Source of the DNA: Burkholderiales bacterium 67-32
GTDB taxonomy: Bacteria > Pseudomonadota > Gammaproteobacteria > Burkholderiales > Burkholderiaceae_B
Direction: 5' to 3'
NCBI GenBank assembly: GCA_001898625.1
Contig: MKUP01000033.1
Coordinates: 335,764-399,763, forward strand
Length of the DNA stretch: 64,000 nt
Position numbers and translations under genes: made by a program. This document shows, in pieces, positions 17,001-25,882 of the stretch; within the stretch, counting starts at the first letter, position 1, and every line of letters starts with the position of its first letter. Below the pieces are notes generated by a model, which worked only from the letters and a program-made list of their open reading frames with translations, did no database searches and was not told the DNA's origin.

Positions 17001-17781
17001 AATGGGGGCGGCGCCCGCGCCGGCACGGCGGCATGCCGATCTGCGCTTTCTCGGCGTCACGGCGCTGGCGATGGCCGCCGCCGTCGCCGCCTGGGACGCC
17101 GCCATGCGGGCCATGGCCGGCATGGCCGTCCTGTGCACAAACACGGCGGCGATGTCCTGGCTGCCCCCGCCTGGCGGGACCTGGACCGGCGTACTCGCGG
17201 CCTTCCTGGCCATGTGGACGGCCATGGCGGTGGCAATGATGCTGCCTTCCGTCGCGCCCGCGCTATGGCGCTACCGCGGCCGGCTGCATGACGCGGGCAC
17301 GCGCCGCGCGGACGGATTGGCCGCGATGGCGGGCGCGGGCTACTTCTGCACGTGGATGCTGATCGGCCTGCTGGTGTTTCCGCTGGGCGCCGCCGTGGCC
17401 GTGCTGGAGGCGCGGGTGCCCGCGCTGGCGCGCCTCGCTCCCGCGGCGACCGGCCTGGTCGTCCTGGCGGGAGGCCTGTTCCAGCTCACCGCGTTCAAGG
17501 CCCGCCACCTGGCCGCCTGCGGTGCCATGCGGTGCGCGTGTCCCGGCGCGGCATGGCGTGACGGACTGCGACTGGGCCTGCGCTGCGGTGTATCCTGCGC
17601 GGGCCTGACCGCCAGCCTGCTCGCCGTCGGCATGATGGACTGGCGGGCGATGGCCTTCGCCACGGCGGCCACGGCGGGCGAACGTCTCCTGCCCGGCGGA
17701 CCGCGGGTAGCCCGCATCACGGGGGGGATCCTGGCCACGGCCGGCGCCTTCATGCTGGCGCGGGCGACACCGCTGGCCTGA
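16981..17781 (+). CDS. DUF2182 polytopic membrane protein
   Basis: The product of about 266 residues is a membrane protein of roughly six hydrophobic segments. It contains the DUF2182 signature FLAMWTAMAVAMMLPSVAPAL and a cysteine-containing segment (HLAACGAMRCACPGAAW) in the second half. The family is annotated as predicted metal-binding integral membrane proteins and often sits beside DUF899 genes, as here. The reading frame overlaps the DUF899 stop by 20 bases if the ATG at 16981 is used; an ATG at 17002, just after that stop, is also possible. Biochemical role unknown; the cysteines could bind metal or exchange thiols with the DUF899 partner (inference). Confidence 0.83.
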   Translation: MSTPGAEMGAAPAPARRHADLRFLGVTALAMAAAVAAWDAAMRAMAGMAVLCTNTAAMSWLPPPGGTWTGVLAAFLAMWTAMAVAMMLPSVAPALWRYRGRLHDAGTRRADGLAAMAGAGYFCTWMLIGLLVFPLGAAVAVLEARVPALARLAPAATGLVVLAGGLFQLTAFKARHLAACGAMRCACPGAAWRDGLRLGLRCGVSCAGLTASLLAVGMMDWRAMAFATAATAGERLLPGGPRVARITGGILATAGAFMLARATPLA

Positions 17782-17787
17782 CATCAA

Positions 17788-17813
17788 GAAAACGGCGCCC
17801 CGAGGGGCGCCGT
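17788..17813 (-). terminator. Intrinsic terminator after the Bug gene (minus strand)
   Basis: A 10-bp perfect stem (ACGGCGCCCC / GGGGCGCCGT, 17792-17813) is followed on the minus strand by TTTTC. It lies just past the Bug stop at 17841 and also faces the end of the DUF2182 gene. Confidence 0.75.
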
Positions 17814-17840
17814 GCTTGCCTGGAATGCGATCTACCCGGC

Positions 17841-18839
17841 TCAATCCAGCGTCAGATTCAGACGCTTGATCACCCCTCCCAACGTCTGCTGTTCCTTCTT
17901 GATCAGCGCGGTCAGCTCGGCCGGGGTGGACGGCGCGGCGGTGAAGTACTGGGCGGTCAGCTGCTTCTGCACTTCCTCGCTCTTGATGATCTGCACCAGT
18001 TCCTTGTTCAGCCGTTCGACGATGGGCTGCGGCGTGCCGGCGGGCACCAGGATGGCCTGCCAGGAGATCACCTCGAAATCGGGCACGCCCTGCTCCGCCA
18101 TGGTGGGCAAGTCGGGCAGCGCGGGGCTGCGCTTGGTGCTGGTCACGGCCAGGGCCTTGAGCTTGCCTTCACGCACCTGCGGCATGGCGATGGCGGGTAC
18201 CATGAAGCCGGCCTGGATCTGGCCGCCCAGCATGGCGGTCACGACCTGCGGAAAGCCCGCATACGGCACGTGCAGGATGTCCAGGCCCTCCTTGCCCTTG
18301 AGCAATTCCATCGCCAGGTGGGCGGAACTGCCCGCGCCGACGGTGCCGAAGTTCAGCTTGCCCGGCTCCTTCTTCACCAGCGAAGTGAAAGCGCCGACCG
18401 AATCCACGTTCAGCGAGGGCGGCACGACCAGCACGTTGGGACTGGTGGCGACCAGCGTGACGGGCGCGAGGTCCTTGAGCGGGTCGTAGTTGAGCTTGGA
18501 GTAGAGCGCGGGGGCGGTGGCCAGCGGTCCGTTGATGGTGAACAGCATGGTGTAGCCGTCCGGCGCGGCATGAGCCACGGTGCCGGTGCCGATGTTGCCG
18601 CCGGCGCCGGGCTTGTTGTCGATCACGATCGCCTGCCCGAGCTGCTTGGCCAGCGGCTGCGAGATCACCCGCGCGATGATGTCGGGCGACGAGCCGGCCG
18701 GGAACGGCACGACCAGCTTGACGGGGCGGCTGGGCCACTCGCCGTGCTGGGCGAAGGCAGGAGCGGCGGCCATCAGGCCGGCGGCCACCGCCGCGCCAAG
18801 CAGACCGCGGCGCAGGGCCGGGAAGGAGGAAGCATGCAT
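17841..18839 (-). CDS. Bug/TctC-family periplasmic solute-binding protein
   Basis: This is a 332-residue receptor with a signal peptide of about 31 residues (LLGAAVAAGLMAAAPAFAQ). Its mature motifs are WPSRPVKLVVPFPAGSSPD, IDNKPGAGGNIGTGTVAHAA, PDGYTMLF and HVPYAGFPQVVTAMLGGQIQ. The ATG at 18839 has GGAGA seven bases upstream. Unlike the other Bug genes here it sits at the end of a run of core genes (rhodanese, grxC, secB, gpsA, LOG), 44 bases after the LOG gene, with no catabolic enzyme or regulator beside it. It is therefore an orphan receptor, possibly expressed with the housekeeping run. An intrinsic terminator follows. Ligand unknown. Confidence 0.92.
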   Translation of the reverse strand: MHASSFPALRRGLLGAAVAAGLMAAAPAFAQHGEWPSRPVKLVVPFPAGSSPDIIARVISQPLAKQLGQAIVIDNKPGAGGNIGTGTVAHAAPDGYTMLFTINGPLATAPALYSKLNYDPLKDLAPVTLVATSPNVLVVPPSLNVDSVGAFTSLVKKEPGKLNFGTVGAGSSAHLAMELLKGKEGLDILHVPYAGFPQVVTAMLGGQIQAGFMVPAIAMPQVREGKLKALAVTSTKRSPALPDLPTMAEQGVPDFEVISWQAILVPAGTPQPIVERLNKELVQIIKSEEVQKQLTAQYFTAAPSTPAELTALIKKEQQTLGGVIKRLNLTLD

Positions 18840-18883
18840 GGATATCTCCGTTATTTGATGTTGGACTGGCGGGCGGGACTGCT

Positions 18884-19468
18884 TCAGACCGCGTCGCTGT
18901 TCTTGACCCATCGGTCCACATGTACCGGCTGCGCGCTGGCCAGGCGGTCCAGCAGGCGGTCGATATCCGTGTCGACGATCAGCGCCTCGAGATGCACGGC
19001 GCGCACGAAACCCTGTTCATGGGCATGGCGCGCGAAGGCAAGCAAGGCATCGTAATAGCCGTTGGCGTTGAGCAACCCCACCGGCTTGGAGTGGTAGCCG
19101 ATCTGTTGCCAGGTCAGCACCTCGAAAAGTTCGTCCAGCGTGCCGAAACCGCCGGGCAGCGCGACGAAGGCGTCCGAGAGTTCGACCATGCGGGCCTTGC
19201 GGGCATGCATGGTGGGCACGACGTACATGTCGGTCAGGCCCTTGTGCCCGACCTCCTTTTCCCACAGCCGCTCGGGAATGATGCCGGTCACCTGCCCGCC
19301 CGCCTCGAGCGCGGCATTGGCCACGTGCCCCATCAACCCGACGCTGCCGCCGCCGTACACCAGCCGCATCCCCCGCGCCGCCACCGCGCGCCCGAAGTCG
19401 CGCGCCACCTCGGCGAAGAAAGGATCGTTCCCGGCACTGGCGCCGCAATACACACAAACCGCATCCAT
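18884..19468 (-). CDS. LOG-family protein (TIGR00730), cytokinin riboside 5'-monophosphate phosphoribohydrolase-like
   Basis: The 194-residue protein has the LOG Rossmann-like fold. It starts AVCVYCGASAGNDPFF, contains VYGGGSVGLMG, and carries the diagnostic PGGFGTLDELFEVLTW, in which Arg/Glu residues form the active site. LOG proteins hydrolyse nucleoside 5'-monophosphates to a free base and ribose 5-phosphate; in bacteria many act as AMP/IMP nucleosidase-like enzymes, and the old annotation as lysine decarboxylase is wrong for this size class. The start directly abuts the gpsA stop (19469). The physiological substrate in this organism is not known. Confidence 0.9.
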   Translation of the reverse strand: MDAVCVYCGASAGNDPFFAEVARDFGRAVAARGMRLVYGGGSVGLMGHVANAALEAGGQVTGIIPERLWEKEVGHKGLTDMYVVPTMHARKARMVELSDAFVALPGGFGTLDELFEVLTWQQIGYHSKPVGLLNANGYYDALLAFARHAHEQGFVRAVHLEALIVDTDIDRLLDRLASAQPVHVDRWVKNSDAV

Positions 19469-20515
19469 CTAGATTCCCTCGACTTTTGGATCCCTGGCCA
19501 GCAGGCGGGACACCGCCTGCGCCGGCGGTACTCGGTCGAACAGCACCGCGCACACCGCCTCGGTGATCGGCATCTCGATCCCGCAGCGGCGGGCCAGGTC
19601 GCGCACGGCCGGCGCGCAGCGCACGCCCTCGGCCACCTGGGTCATGTCGCCCAGGATCTCGTCCAGCGACCGGCCGCGGCCGATCTCCAGGCCAACGTGA
19701 CGGTTGCGGGACAGATCGCCGGTGGCGGTCAGGATCAGGTCACCCAGCCCGGTCAGTCCGGAGAAGGTGTCGGCCTGCGCGCCCAGGGCCACGCCCAGGC
19801 GCGTCATCTCGGCCAGGCCGCGGGTGATGAGAGCGGCACGGGCGTTGGCGCCCATGCCCAGGCCGTCGCCGATCCCGCAGGCGATGGCCATGATGTTCTT
19901 GACGGCGCCCCCGACCTCGACGCCGACGATGTCCTCGCTGCCGTAGACACGGATCGCGCCACCGTGCAGCGCATCGGTGACACGGCCGCGCAGTTCCGCG
20001 CTGGCGCTGGCGATGGTCAGCGCCACCGGCAGGCCCCGCGCCACTTCCTTGGCGAAAGACGGCCCCGACAGGACCCCGGCGGAAAGCCCCGCCGCGCCGG
20101 CGAACGCCGCTTCGGCGATGGCGTGCGGCAGGCGGCCGGTGTCCGCGTCCAGGCCCTTGCAGGTCCAGGCCACGGCCAGGTCGGTCATGCCGTGGCGGGC
20201 CAGGCCCGCCGCCACGTCGCGGCAGGCCTGTTCCATGCCGGCCACCGGCACACCCAGGATCAACAGCGGACGCGACGCGACGCGCAGGTGCCCGAACAGG
20301 TCATCGAGGTCGCTGGTGCAGCGCAGGCCCTGCGGCAGCGCGACCCCGGGCAGGTAATCGGCGTTCTCGTGGGTATCGGCGATGCGGCGCGCCAGTTCGG
20401 GCCGGCGCGCCCACAGCATGGTGGCATGGCCGCGGGCGCAGGCGGCGGCCAGGGCCGTGCCCCAGCTGCCCGCCCCCAGGACGGCGACGCGCAGGCCCGG
20501 CGCCATGTCCGCCAT
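19469..20515 (-). CDS. gpsA: NAD(P)-dependent glycerol-3-phosphate dehydrogenase GpsA
   Basis: The 348-residue enzyme begins with a dinucleotide-binding motif, [19 protein letters not shown]. It contains the family signatures [16 protein letters not shown] and [28 protein letters not shown], where the catalytic lysine lies in VKN. GpsA reduces dihydroxyacetone phosphate to sn-glycerol 3-phosphate, the backbone for phospholipid synthesis. It follows secB by 14 bases and precedes the LOG gene with no gap. The secB-gpsA order is a common proteobacterial arrangement. Length and motifs are complete. Confidence 0.96.
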   Translation of the reverse strand: MADMAPGLRVAVLGAGSWGTALAAACARGHATMLWARRPELARRIADTHENADYLPGVALPQGLRCTSDLDDLFGHLRVASRPLLILGVPVAGMEQACRDVAAGLARHGMTDLAVAWTCKGLDADTGRLPHAIAEAAFAGAAGLSAGVLSGPSFAKEVARGLPVALTIASASAELRGRVTDALHGGAIRVYGSEDIVGVEVGGAVKNIMAIACGIGDGLGMGANARAALITRGLAEMTRLGVALGAQADTFSGLTGLGDLILTATGDLSRNRHVGLEIGRGRSLDEILGDMTQVAEGVRCAPAVRDLARRCGIEMPITEAVCAVLFDRVPPAQAVSRLLARDPKVEGI

Positions 20516-20529
20516 GGTGCTGGCGCCGC

Positions 20530-21036
20530 TCAGTGCTTGGTGCCCGGCGGCAGGATCAGGCCGGCGTCGTTGCCGGCCTGGGCCACCTGCTGCTCGGCGG
20601 CGGCCTGGGCCACGCGCTGCTCGTAGATGGCCTGGAAGTTGACTTCGGCCAGGTGCAGCGGCGCCATCGATGCGCGGGTGATGGCGTCGGCGACGTTGCT
20701 GCGCAGGTAGGGGTAGATGATGCCGGGGCAGGCGATGCCCAGGATGGGATCGAGCTGTTCCAGCGGGATGTTGGCCAGTTCGAAGATGCCAGCCTGCTTG
20801 CCTTCGACCAGGTACAGGACCTTGTCGCCGACCTTGGTGGTCACGGTGGCGGTCACGGTCACTTCGAACACGGTGTCGGCCAGCGCCTGGGCGCCGACGT
20901 CGATGGCGACCTCGACCCCGGGCTGCTCGGTTTCCAGGAAGATCTGGGGCGCGTTGGGCAACTCCAGCGACAGGTCTTTCAGGTAGACGCGCTGGATGTT
21001 GAACACGGGGGCTTGCTGCTCTTGATTGTCGGACAT
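20530..21036 (-). CDS. secB: Protein-export chaperone SecB
   Basis: The 168-residue protein matches SecB throughout: [20 protein letters not shown] at the N-terminus, [20 protein letters not shown], then [20 protein letters not shown] and [20 protein letters not shown]. SecB is a cytoplasmic tetramer that keeps preproteins unfolded and hands them to SecA. The start ATG at 21036 is chosen because the conserved N-terminus begins there, although the frame is open upstream. It lies 115 bases after grxC and 14 bases before gpsA, the classic grxC-secB-gpsA order. Confidence 0.96.
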   Translation of the reverse strand: MSDNQEQQAPVFNIQRVYLKDLSLELPNAPQIFLETEQPGVEVAIDVGAQALADTVFEVTVTATVTTKVGDKVLYLVEGKQAGIFELANIPLEQLDPILGIACPGIIYPYLRSNVADAITRASMAPLHLAEVNFQAIYEQRVAQAAAEQQVAQAGNDAGLILPPGTKH

Positions 21037-21151
21037 GGGAGAAAGTCTGGAAACGGAAAGCCGGCTGGCTGAACCCGGCCCCCGGTACGCGCGGGGCCGA
21101 AACGTATGCACCAAAAGAACATGCCGGGGACTCGCCCCGGCCACAACGAAA

Positions 21152-21427
21152 TCAATGGCCCTGCGTCGCCTGGCCGGCAAGCAGGGGTTGCAGCCCGCCC
21201 GCGCGGTCGAGCGCGGCGAGTTCGTCGAAACCGCCCACGTGCGTGTCGCCGATGTAGATCTGCGGCACGGTGCGCCGGCCGGTGCGCTCGATCATCTCGG
21301 CCCGGCGTTCGGGCTCGGCGTCGATGCGCACCTTCTCGATCTCCTGCACGCCGCGCTGCTTGAGCAGCATCTCGGCGCGCATGCAAAAGGGGCAATACCC
21401 CGTCGAATACATCAGGACTTTCTGCAT
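21152..21427 (-). CDS. grxC: Glutaredoxin 3 (GrxC)
   Basis: The 91-residue protein is a class I dithiol glutaredoxin. Its active site YCPFC is at about residues 11-15, followed by the cis-proline region [10 protein letters not shown] and the glutathione-binding [13 protein letters not shown]. GrxC reduces protein and small-molecule disulfides using glutathione in the cytoplasm. The start at 21427 gives the canonical length. It is four bases downstream of the rhodanese-fold gene and upstream of secB, a widespread proteobacterial gene order. Confidence 0.95.
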   Translation of the reverse strand: MQKVLMYSTGYCPFCMRAEMLLKQRGVQEIEKVRIDAEPERRAEMIERTGRRTVPQIYIGDTHVGGFDELAALDRAGGLQPLLAGQATQGH

Positions 21428-21431
21428 GGCG

Positions 21432-21836
21432 CTATCCCTTCGCAATCGGCATGCCCGCCTGCACCCAGCCGGACAGGCCGCCCGACAGGCTGCTGACTTC
21501 GGCAAAACCCTGGGCCTTGAACTGGGCCACCGCCTTGGCCGCGTCGCGGCCGTTGCCGCCCACCAGGATGAGCGGCTTGTTCTTGGGCAGGCCCGGCGCC
21601 TTCTGCGCCAGGTCGGCCAGCGGCACGCTGCGCGACTGGGCGATGTGGCCGGCCGAGAAGTCGGCCGCCGGGCGCACGTCGACGAACACCGCCTGGCGCT
21701 GGTTGACCGCGGCGGTGGCCTCGGCCGCGCTCATGGCTCCGCCGGCCCGGCCGCCCCGCAGCGATTGCCACAGCAGCATGCCGCCCGAGACGAGGGCCAA
21801 TGCGATCAGGAGAATGTTGTCGAGGATGAATTTCAC
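21432..21836 (-). CDS. Membrane-anchored rhodanese-fold protein without catalytic cysteine
   Basis: The product of about 134 residues has an N-terminal membrane anchor (FILDNILLIALALVSGGMLL) and then a rhodanese domain: VFVDVRPAADFSAGHI, AQSRSVPLADL and SLSGGLSGWVQAGMP. In active rhodaneses the loop after the central strand carries cysteine; here it reads LILVGGNGRDAAKA, and the whole protein has no cysteine. It is probably a binding or scaffold domain rather than a sulfurtransferase. The start is taken as the GTG at 21836 because the conserved anchor begins there; an ATG at 21869 is possible. It heads the rhodanese-grxC-secB run, divergent from gpmA. Confidence 0.85.
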   Translation of the reverse strand: MKFILDNILLIALALVSGGMLLWQSLRGGRAGGAMSAAEATAAVNQRQAVFVDVRPAADFSAGHIAQSRSVPLADLAQKAPGLPKNKPLILVGGNGRDAAKAVAQFKAQGFAEVSSLSGGLSGWVQAGMPIAKG

Positions 21837-22056
21837 GAGCGGACCCTGGAAACCTGGTGAGAGGAACACACGCCGCCGGCCGATCCGGCCTGGCGTTACG
21901 CGCGCTTACGAATTTGCAAAACGGCGGGAAAACCACAGGATCCGCCGGATTTTTGCCGTTACGGCGGCCCGATTCCGGTCCCACGGCAAAGACAATGCCG
22001 CAGGATTATAAAATGTCGGGATAGGCAGCCGCTTTTTCAACGGCCCGCCGTCCGTC

Positions 22057-22076
22057 CCCGCCCGTTTTCGGGCGGG
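22057..22076 (+). promoter_or_regulatory. Perfect hairpin in the gpmA leader
   Basis: CCCGCCCG-TTTT-CGGGCGGG forms an 8-bp perfect stem 52 bases upstream of the gpmA start. No T-tract follows, so it could be a leader structure or the remains of a terminator; function unknown. Confidence 0.4.
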
Positions 22077-22127
22077 CAGCCGAATTGTATTCAACCTTTA
22101 CGCGCAGCGCCCCTGCGCTCCTGGGAC

Positions 22128-22880
22128 ATGGTCAAACTCGTACTGATGCGTCACGGCGAAAGCCAATGGAACCTTGAAAACCGCTTCACCGGCTGGACCG
22201 ACGTCGATCTGACGGACAAGGGCCGGGAAGAGGCTCGCAAGGCGGGCGAACTGCTCAAGCAGGAAGGCTACGATTTCGACCTGGCCTACACCTCGGTCCT
22301 GCGCCGCGCGATCCGCACCCTGTGGATCGCCCTGGACGCCATGGATCACATGTACCTGCCGATCGAGCACGACTGGCGCCTGAACGAGCGCCACTACGGC
22401 GCCCTGCAGGGCCTGAACAAGGCCGAGACCGCCGCCCAGTTCGGCGAGGAGCAGGTCCTGGTCTGGCGCCGCGCCTACGCCATTCCGCCCAACCCCCTGG
22501 CGGCCGACGACGAGCGCCATCCGCGCTTCGACCCCCGCTACGCCGGGCTGCCCGCCAGCGAACTGCCGGCCACCGAGTGCCTGAAGGACACCGTGGCCCG
22601 GGTCGTTCCCTACTGGAACGAGACCATCGCCCCCTCGCTGAAGGCCGGCAAGCGGGTGCTGATCGCCGCCCACGGCAACAGCCTGCGCGCGCTGATCAAA
22701 CACCTGGACGGCATTTCCGACGACGACATCGTCGGCCTGAACATCCCCACGGCCCAGCCGCTGGTCTACGAGCTCGACGACGACCTCAAGCCCATCCGCC
22801 ACTACTACCTGGGCAACGCGGACGAGATCGCCGCCGCCATGGCCGCCGTGGCCGCGCAAGGAAAGGCCAAGGCCAAGTGA
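22128..22880 (+). CDS. gpmA: 2,3-bisphosphoglycerate-dependent phosphoglycerate mutase GpmA
   Basis: The 250-residue enzyme starts with the phosphohistidine motif [19 protein letters not shown] (active-site His in RHGE). It continues with [19 protein letters not shown] and [16 protein letters not shown], the second histidine motif. It interconverts 3- and 2-phosphoglycerate in glycolysis and gluconeogenesis. It opens a rightward operon: the envC start overlaps its stop codon, then ctpA and moeB follow. The gpmA-envC-ctpA order is frequent in beta-proteobacteria. The 291-base divergent region upstream (21837-22127) has a perfect hairpin but no recognisable operator. Confidence 0.97.
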   Translation: MVKLVLMRHGESQWNLENRFTGWTDVDLTDKGREEARKAGELLKQEGYDFDLAYTSVLRRAIRTLWIALDAMDHMYLPIEHDWRLNERHYGALQGLNKAETAAQFGEEQVLVWRRAYAIPPNPLAADDERHPRFDPRYAGLPASELPATECLKDTVARVVPYWNETIAPSLKAGKRVLIAAHGNSLRALIKHLDGISDDDIVGLNIPTAQPLVYELDDDLKPIRHYYLGNADEIAAAMAAVAAQGKAKAK

Positions 22881-24235
22881 AACGGCTCGCGGCGATACTG
22901 CTGATCGCGCTGCCCGCGGCGTCGGGCTGGCCGCTTGCCGCGGCCGCCGCCGACGCGGGCAAGGCGCCCTCCGACCCGGCCGCCGTGGCGCGCGAGCGCG
23001 AAGCCCTGCGCAAGCGGCTGGAGGCGCTCAAGAAGGACATCGCCGAAGGCGAGGAAGAACACGCCGACGCGGCCGACGCCCTGAAAGAGTCGGAACAGAC
23101 CATCTCCAAGGTCAACCGCCGGCTGGTCGAACTGGGCAACGCCCAGCGCCGCGCCAACACCGAGCTGGAGCGCCAGAAGCAGGCCATCGCCGAGAAGGAA
23201 AAGAACCTGGCCCAGCGCCAGGCGCACCTGGCCGACCTGCTGCGCCGCCAATACGCGGTGGGCGGGCTCACGCCCTGGGGCGCGCTGCTGTCGGGCGACG
23301 ACCCGCAGCGGCTGAACCGCAACCTGGCCTACCTGGGCTACATCGCCCAGGCCCGGGCCAACACCGTGACCGAACTGCAGGGCGAGCTGGACGAACTGGC
23401 CCAGTTGCGCGCCCAGGCCGACACCAAGCGCGGCGAGCTCGAGCAACTGGCGTCCGAGGAAAACAACCAGCGCCAGGAACTTCTCAAGCAGTCCGACCAG
23501 CGCCGCAAGGTGCTGGCCGACATCTCGTCCAAGCTGAGCAGCCAGCGCCGCCAGGCCGCCAGCCTGGCGCGCGACGAGCAGCGCCTGTCGCGCGTGATCG
23601 AGGACCTGACCCGCATGCTGGCCAGACGCGCCGAGGAAGCCCGCCGCAAGGCCGAGCAGGCGCGCAAGGCCGAACTCGCCCGCCGGGCCGAGGAAGCCGC
23701 CAGACGGGCCGCCGCGCAGCGCGCCGCCGAACAAGCCGCGCGCGAGGCGGGCAAGCCACCCCCGCCGCCGCCGCCCGAACCACCGCCCGAACGGGCCGTG
23801 GCACGCAACGACAGCCTGCCCGACGCCTCGCTGGCCGGCCAGTTCGAGAAACTGCGCGGCCGCCTGCGCCTGCCCGTGCGGGGCGACATCGTCGGCCGCT
23901 TCGGCGCCGCCCGCGGCGAGGGCGGCACCTGGAAGGGCGTCTTCATCCGCGCCAGCGAAGGCACCGAGGTACGGGCCGTGGCCGCCGGCAAGGTGGTCTT
24001 CGCGGACTGGCTGCGGGGCTTCGGCAACCTCTTGATCATCGACCACGGCAGCCAGTACCTGTCGATTTACGGCAACAACCAGTCGGTGCTTCGCCACGTC
24101 GGCGACGACGTCAAGGCCGGCGACATCGTGGCCAACGTGGGCGCCACCGGAGGGCAGACGGAATCGGGCCTATACTTTGAACTGCGGCATCAAGGCGCGC
24201 CGTTCGACCCGCTGCGGTGGGCCTCGTTGCGCTGA
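22877..24235 (+). CDS. envC: Murein hydrolase activator EnvC family protein
   Basis: The 452-residue secreted protein begins with a signal peptide ([20 protein letters not shown]). Long coiled coil follows (about residues 35-310, rich in Glu, Arg, Ala and Gln), then a proline linker ([12 protein letters not shown]) and a C-terminal LytM/M23 domain (about 325-452). The LytM zinc histidines are replaced ([19 protein letters not shown]), as in E. coli EnvC, so it should activate amidases at the division septum rather than cut peptidoglycan itself. The GTG at 22877 overlaps the gpmA stop codon, so translation is coupled. CtpA, another envelope protein, is 132 bases downstream. Confidence 0.92.
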   Translation: MKRLAAILLIALPAASGWPLAAAAADAGKAPSDPAAVAREREALRKRLEALKKDIAEGEEEHADAADALKESEQTISKVNRRLVELGNAQRRANTELERQKQAIAEKEKNLAQRQAHLADLLRRQYAVGGLTPWGALLSGDDPQRLNRNLAYLGYIAQARANTVTELQGELDELAQLRAQADTKRGELEQLASEENNQRQELLKQSDQRRKVLADISSKLSSQRRQAASLARDEQRLSRVIEDLTRMLARRAEEARRKAEQARKAELARRAEEAARRAAAQRAAEQAAREAGKPPPPPPPEPPPERAVARNDSLPDASLAGQFEKLRGRLRLPVRGDIVGRFGAARGEGGTWKGVFIRASEGTEVRAVAAGKVVFADWLRGFGNLLIIDHGSQYLSIYGNNQSVLRHVGDDVKAGDIVANVGATGGQTESGLYFELRHQGAPFDPLRWASLR

Positions 24236-24367
24236 CCCCCCTACCCGGATATCCTGATCGCACGCGCGCTTGCGCGCCTCCCCCAGCACATTCAACCTAT
24301 CGACGAGAACCCGCGAGGCCCTGGGATGTCAAAGCTTGACGTCCCGAACCGGGGCCCGGAGGAATAC

Positions 24368-25882
24368 ATGGGCAGCAAGAGTAAAGTTCGCAGTATCGGC
24401 CTGGTCAGCCTGGGCGTGGTCGCCGGCGTCCTGGTCAGCCTGGGCATCACCGCCGTGGCCCAACGGGAAACCCGCGGCCCCTTGCCGCTGGAAGAACTCC
24501 GGCAGTTCTCAAATGTCTTCGCCACCATCAAGAACAACTACGTCGAGCCGGTCGAGGACAAGAAGCTGATCGACGGCGCCATCGCCGGCATGCTGTCCGA
24601 CCTCGACCCCCACTCGGCCTACCTGGACGCCGACGCCTACCGCGAAATGCAGACCGCCACGCAGGGCGAGTTCGGCGGGCTGGGCATCGAGGTCGGCACC
24701 GAGGACGGCTTCGTCAAGGTCATCTCGCCCATCGAGGACACCCCCGCCGCGCGCGCGGGCGTCAAGGCGGGCGACCTCATCATCAAGATCGACGACAAGT
24801 CCACCAAGGGCCTGCTGCTGAACGACGCGGTCAAGCTGATGCGCGGCAAGCCCAAGACCTCGATCACGCTGACGCTGGTGCGCAAGAACGAGGCGCAGCC
24901 CATCGTCGTCAAGATCGAGCGCGACGTCATCAAGGTCCAGAGCGTGCGCAGCAAGATGCTGGACGGCAATACCGCCTACGTGCGGATCGCCCAGTTCCAG
25001 GAACAGACCGGCGCCGACCTCGCCACGCACCTCGAACGCCTGGGCAAGAGCGGCGTGCCGAAGGCGCTGGTGCTGGACCTGCGCAACGACCCGGGCGGCC
25101 TGCTGCACAGCGCGATCGCGGTCTCGGCCGCGTTCCTGCCGCAGAACACCCTGGTGGTCTCGACCGACGGCCGCACCGCCGACGCCAAGCGCAAGTACCA
25201 GACCAACCCGGCCGACTACCTGCGCAGCAGCGACGACTACATCAAGCGCCTGCCGGCCTGGACCAAGACCGTGCCCATGGTGGTGCTGGTGAACGCCGGC
25301 TCGGCCTCGGCCTCGGAAATCGTGGCCGGCGCGCTGCAGGACCAGAAGCGTGCCCGGGTGCTGGGTGCCCAGACCTTCGGCAAGGGCTCGGTGCAGGTCA
25401 TCCTGCCGATCTCGCGCGACTCGGCCATCAAGCTGACCACCTCGCGCTACTACACGCCCAACGGCCGGTCCATCCAGGCCAAGGGCATCGTGCCCGACTA
25501 CCCGGTCACCGACACGCCCGAGGGCGACCTGTACGAGCGGCCGCGCGAAGCCGACCTGGCCAAGCACCTGCTGAACGACAAGGATCCCAACGGCGAGATC
25601 AAGTCGGCCGCGCAGGATCCGGCCAAGGCCGCCGAGCGCAAGACCATCAAGCCGATCGAGTTCGGCAGCGCCGACGACTTCCAGCTCGCGCAGGCGATGA
25701 ACCTGCTGGCCGGCAAGCCGGTGCAACTGGCCAAGGCCGAGGACGTGGCCAAGGCCGCCGCTGAACTGGCCGAACGGAACAAGACCCCCTCCGAGAAGGC
25801 CAAGGACGCCACGAAGGACGAAAAGCCCGCCGCGCCCGTCCCCGCGCCGCCCGAGCAACCCGTTCCCGCGCCGGCCAAGTGA
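24368..25882 (+). CDS. ctpA: Carboxyl-terminal processing protease, S41 family
   Basis: The 504-residue protein has an N-terminal membrane anchor or signal (SIGLVSLGVVAGVLVSLGIT). A PDZ domain follows at about 85-165 (GLGIEVGTEDGFVKVISPIE). The S41 protease core has the Ser-Lys dyad in VNAGSASASEIVAGALQDQ (serine in SAS) and FGKGSVQ (lysine). The tail is proline/alanine-rich. CtpA-type proteases trim or degrade periplasmic proteins and can control murein hydrolases, which fits the envC neighbour. The ATG at 24368 has GGAGG at ideal spacing; an upstream ATG at 24326 is less supported. The stop overlaps the moeB start. Confidence 0.94.
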   Translation: MGSKSKVRSIGLVSLGVVAGVLVSLGITAVAQRETRGPLPLEELRQFSNVFATIKNNYVEPVEDKKLIDGAIAGMLSDLDPHSAYLDADAYREMQTATQGEFGGLGIEVGTEDGFVKVISPIEDTPAARAGVKAGDLIIKIDDKSTKGLLLNDAVKLMRGKPKTSITLTLVRKNEAQPIVVKIERDVIKVQSVRSKMLDGNTAYVRIAQFQEQTGADLATHLERLGKSGVPKALVLDLRNDPGGLLHSAIAVSAAFLPQNTLVVSTDGRTADAKRKYQTNPADYLRSSDDYIKRLPAWTKTVPMVVLVNAGSASASEIVAGALQDQKRARVLGAQTFGKGSVQVILPISRDSAIKLTTSRYYTPNGRSIQAKGIVPDYPVTDTPEGDLYERPREADLAKHLLNDKDPNGEIKSAAQDPAKAAERKTIKPIEFGSADDFQLAQAMNLLAGKPVQLAKAEDVAKAAAELAERNKTPSEKAKDATKDEKPAAPVPAPPEQPVPAPAK

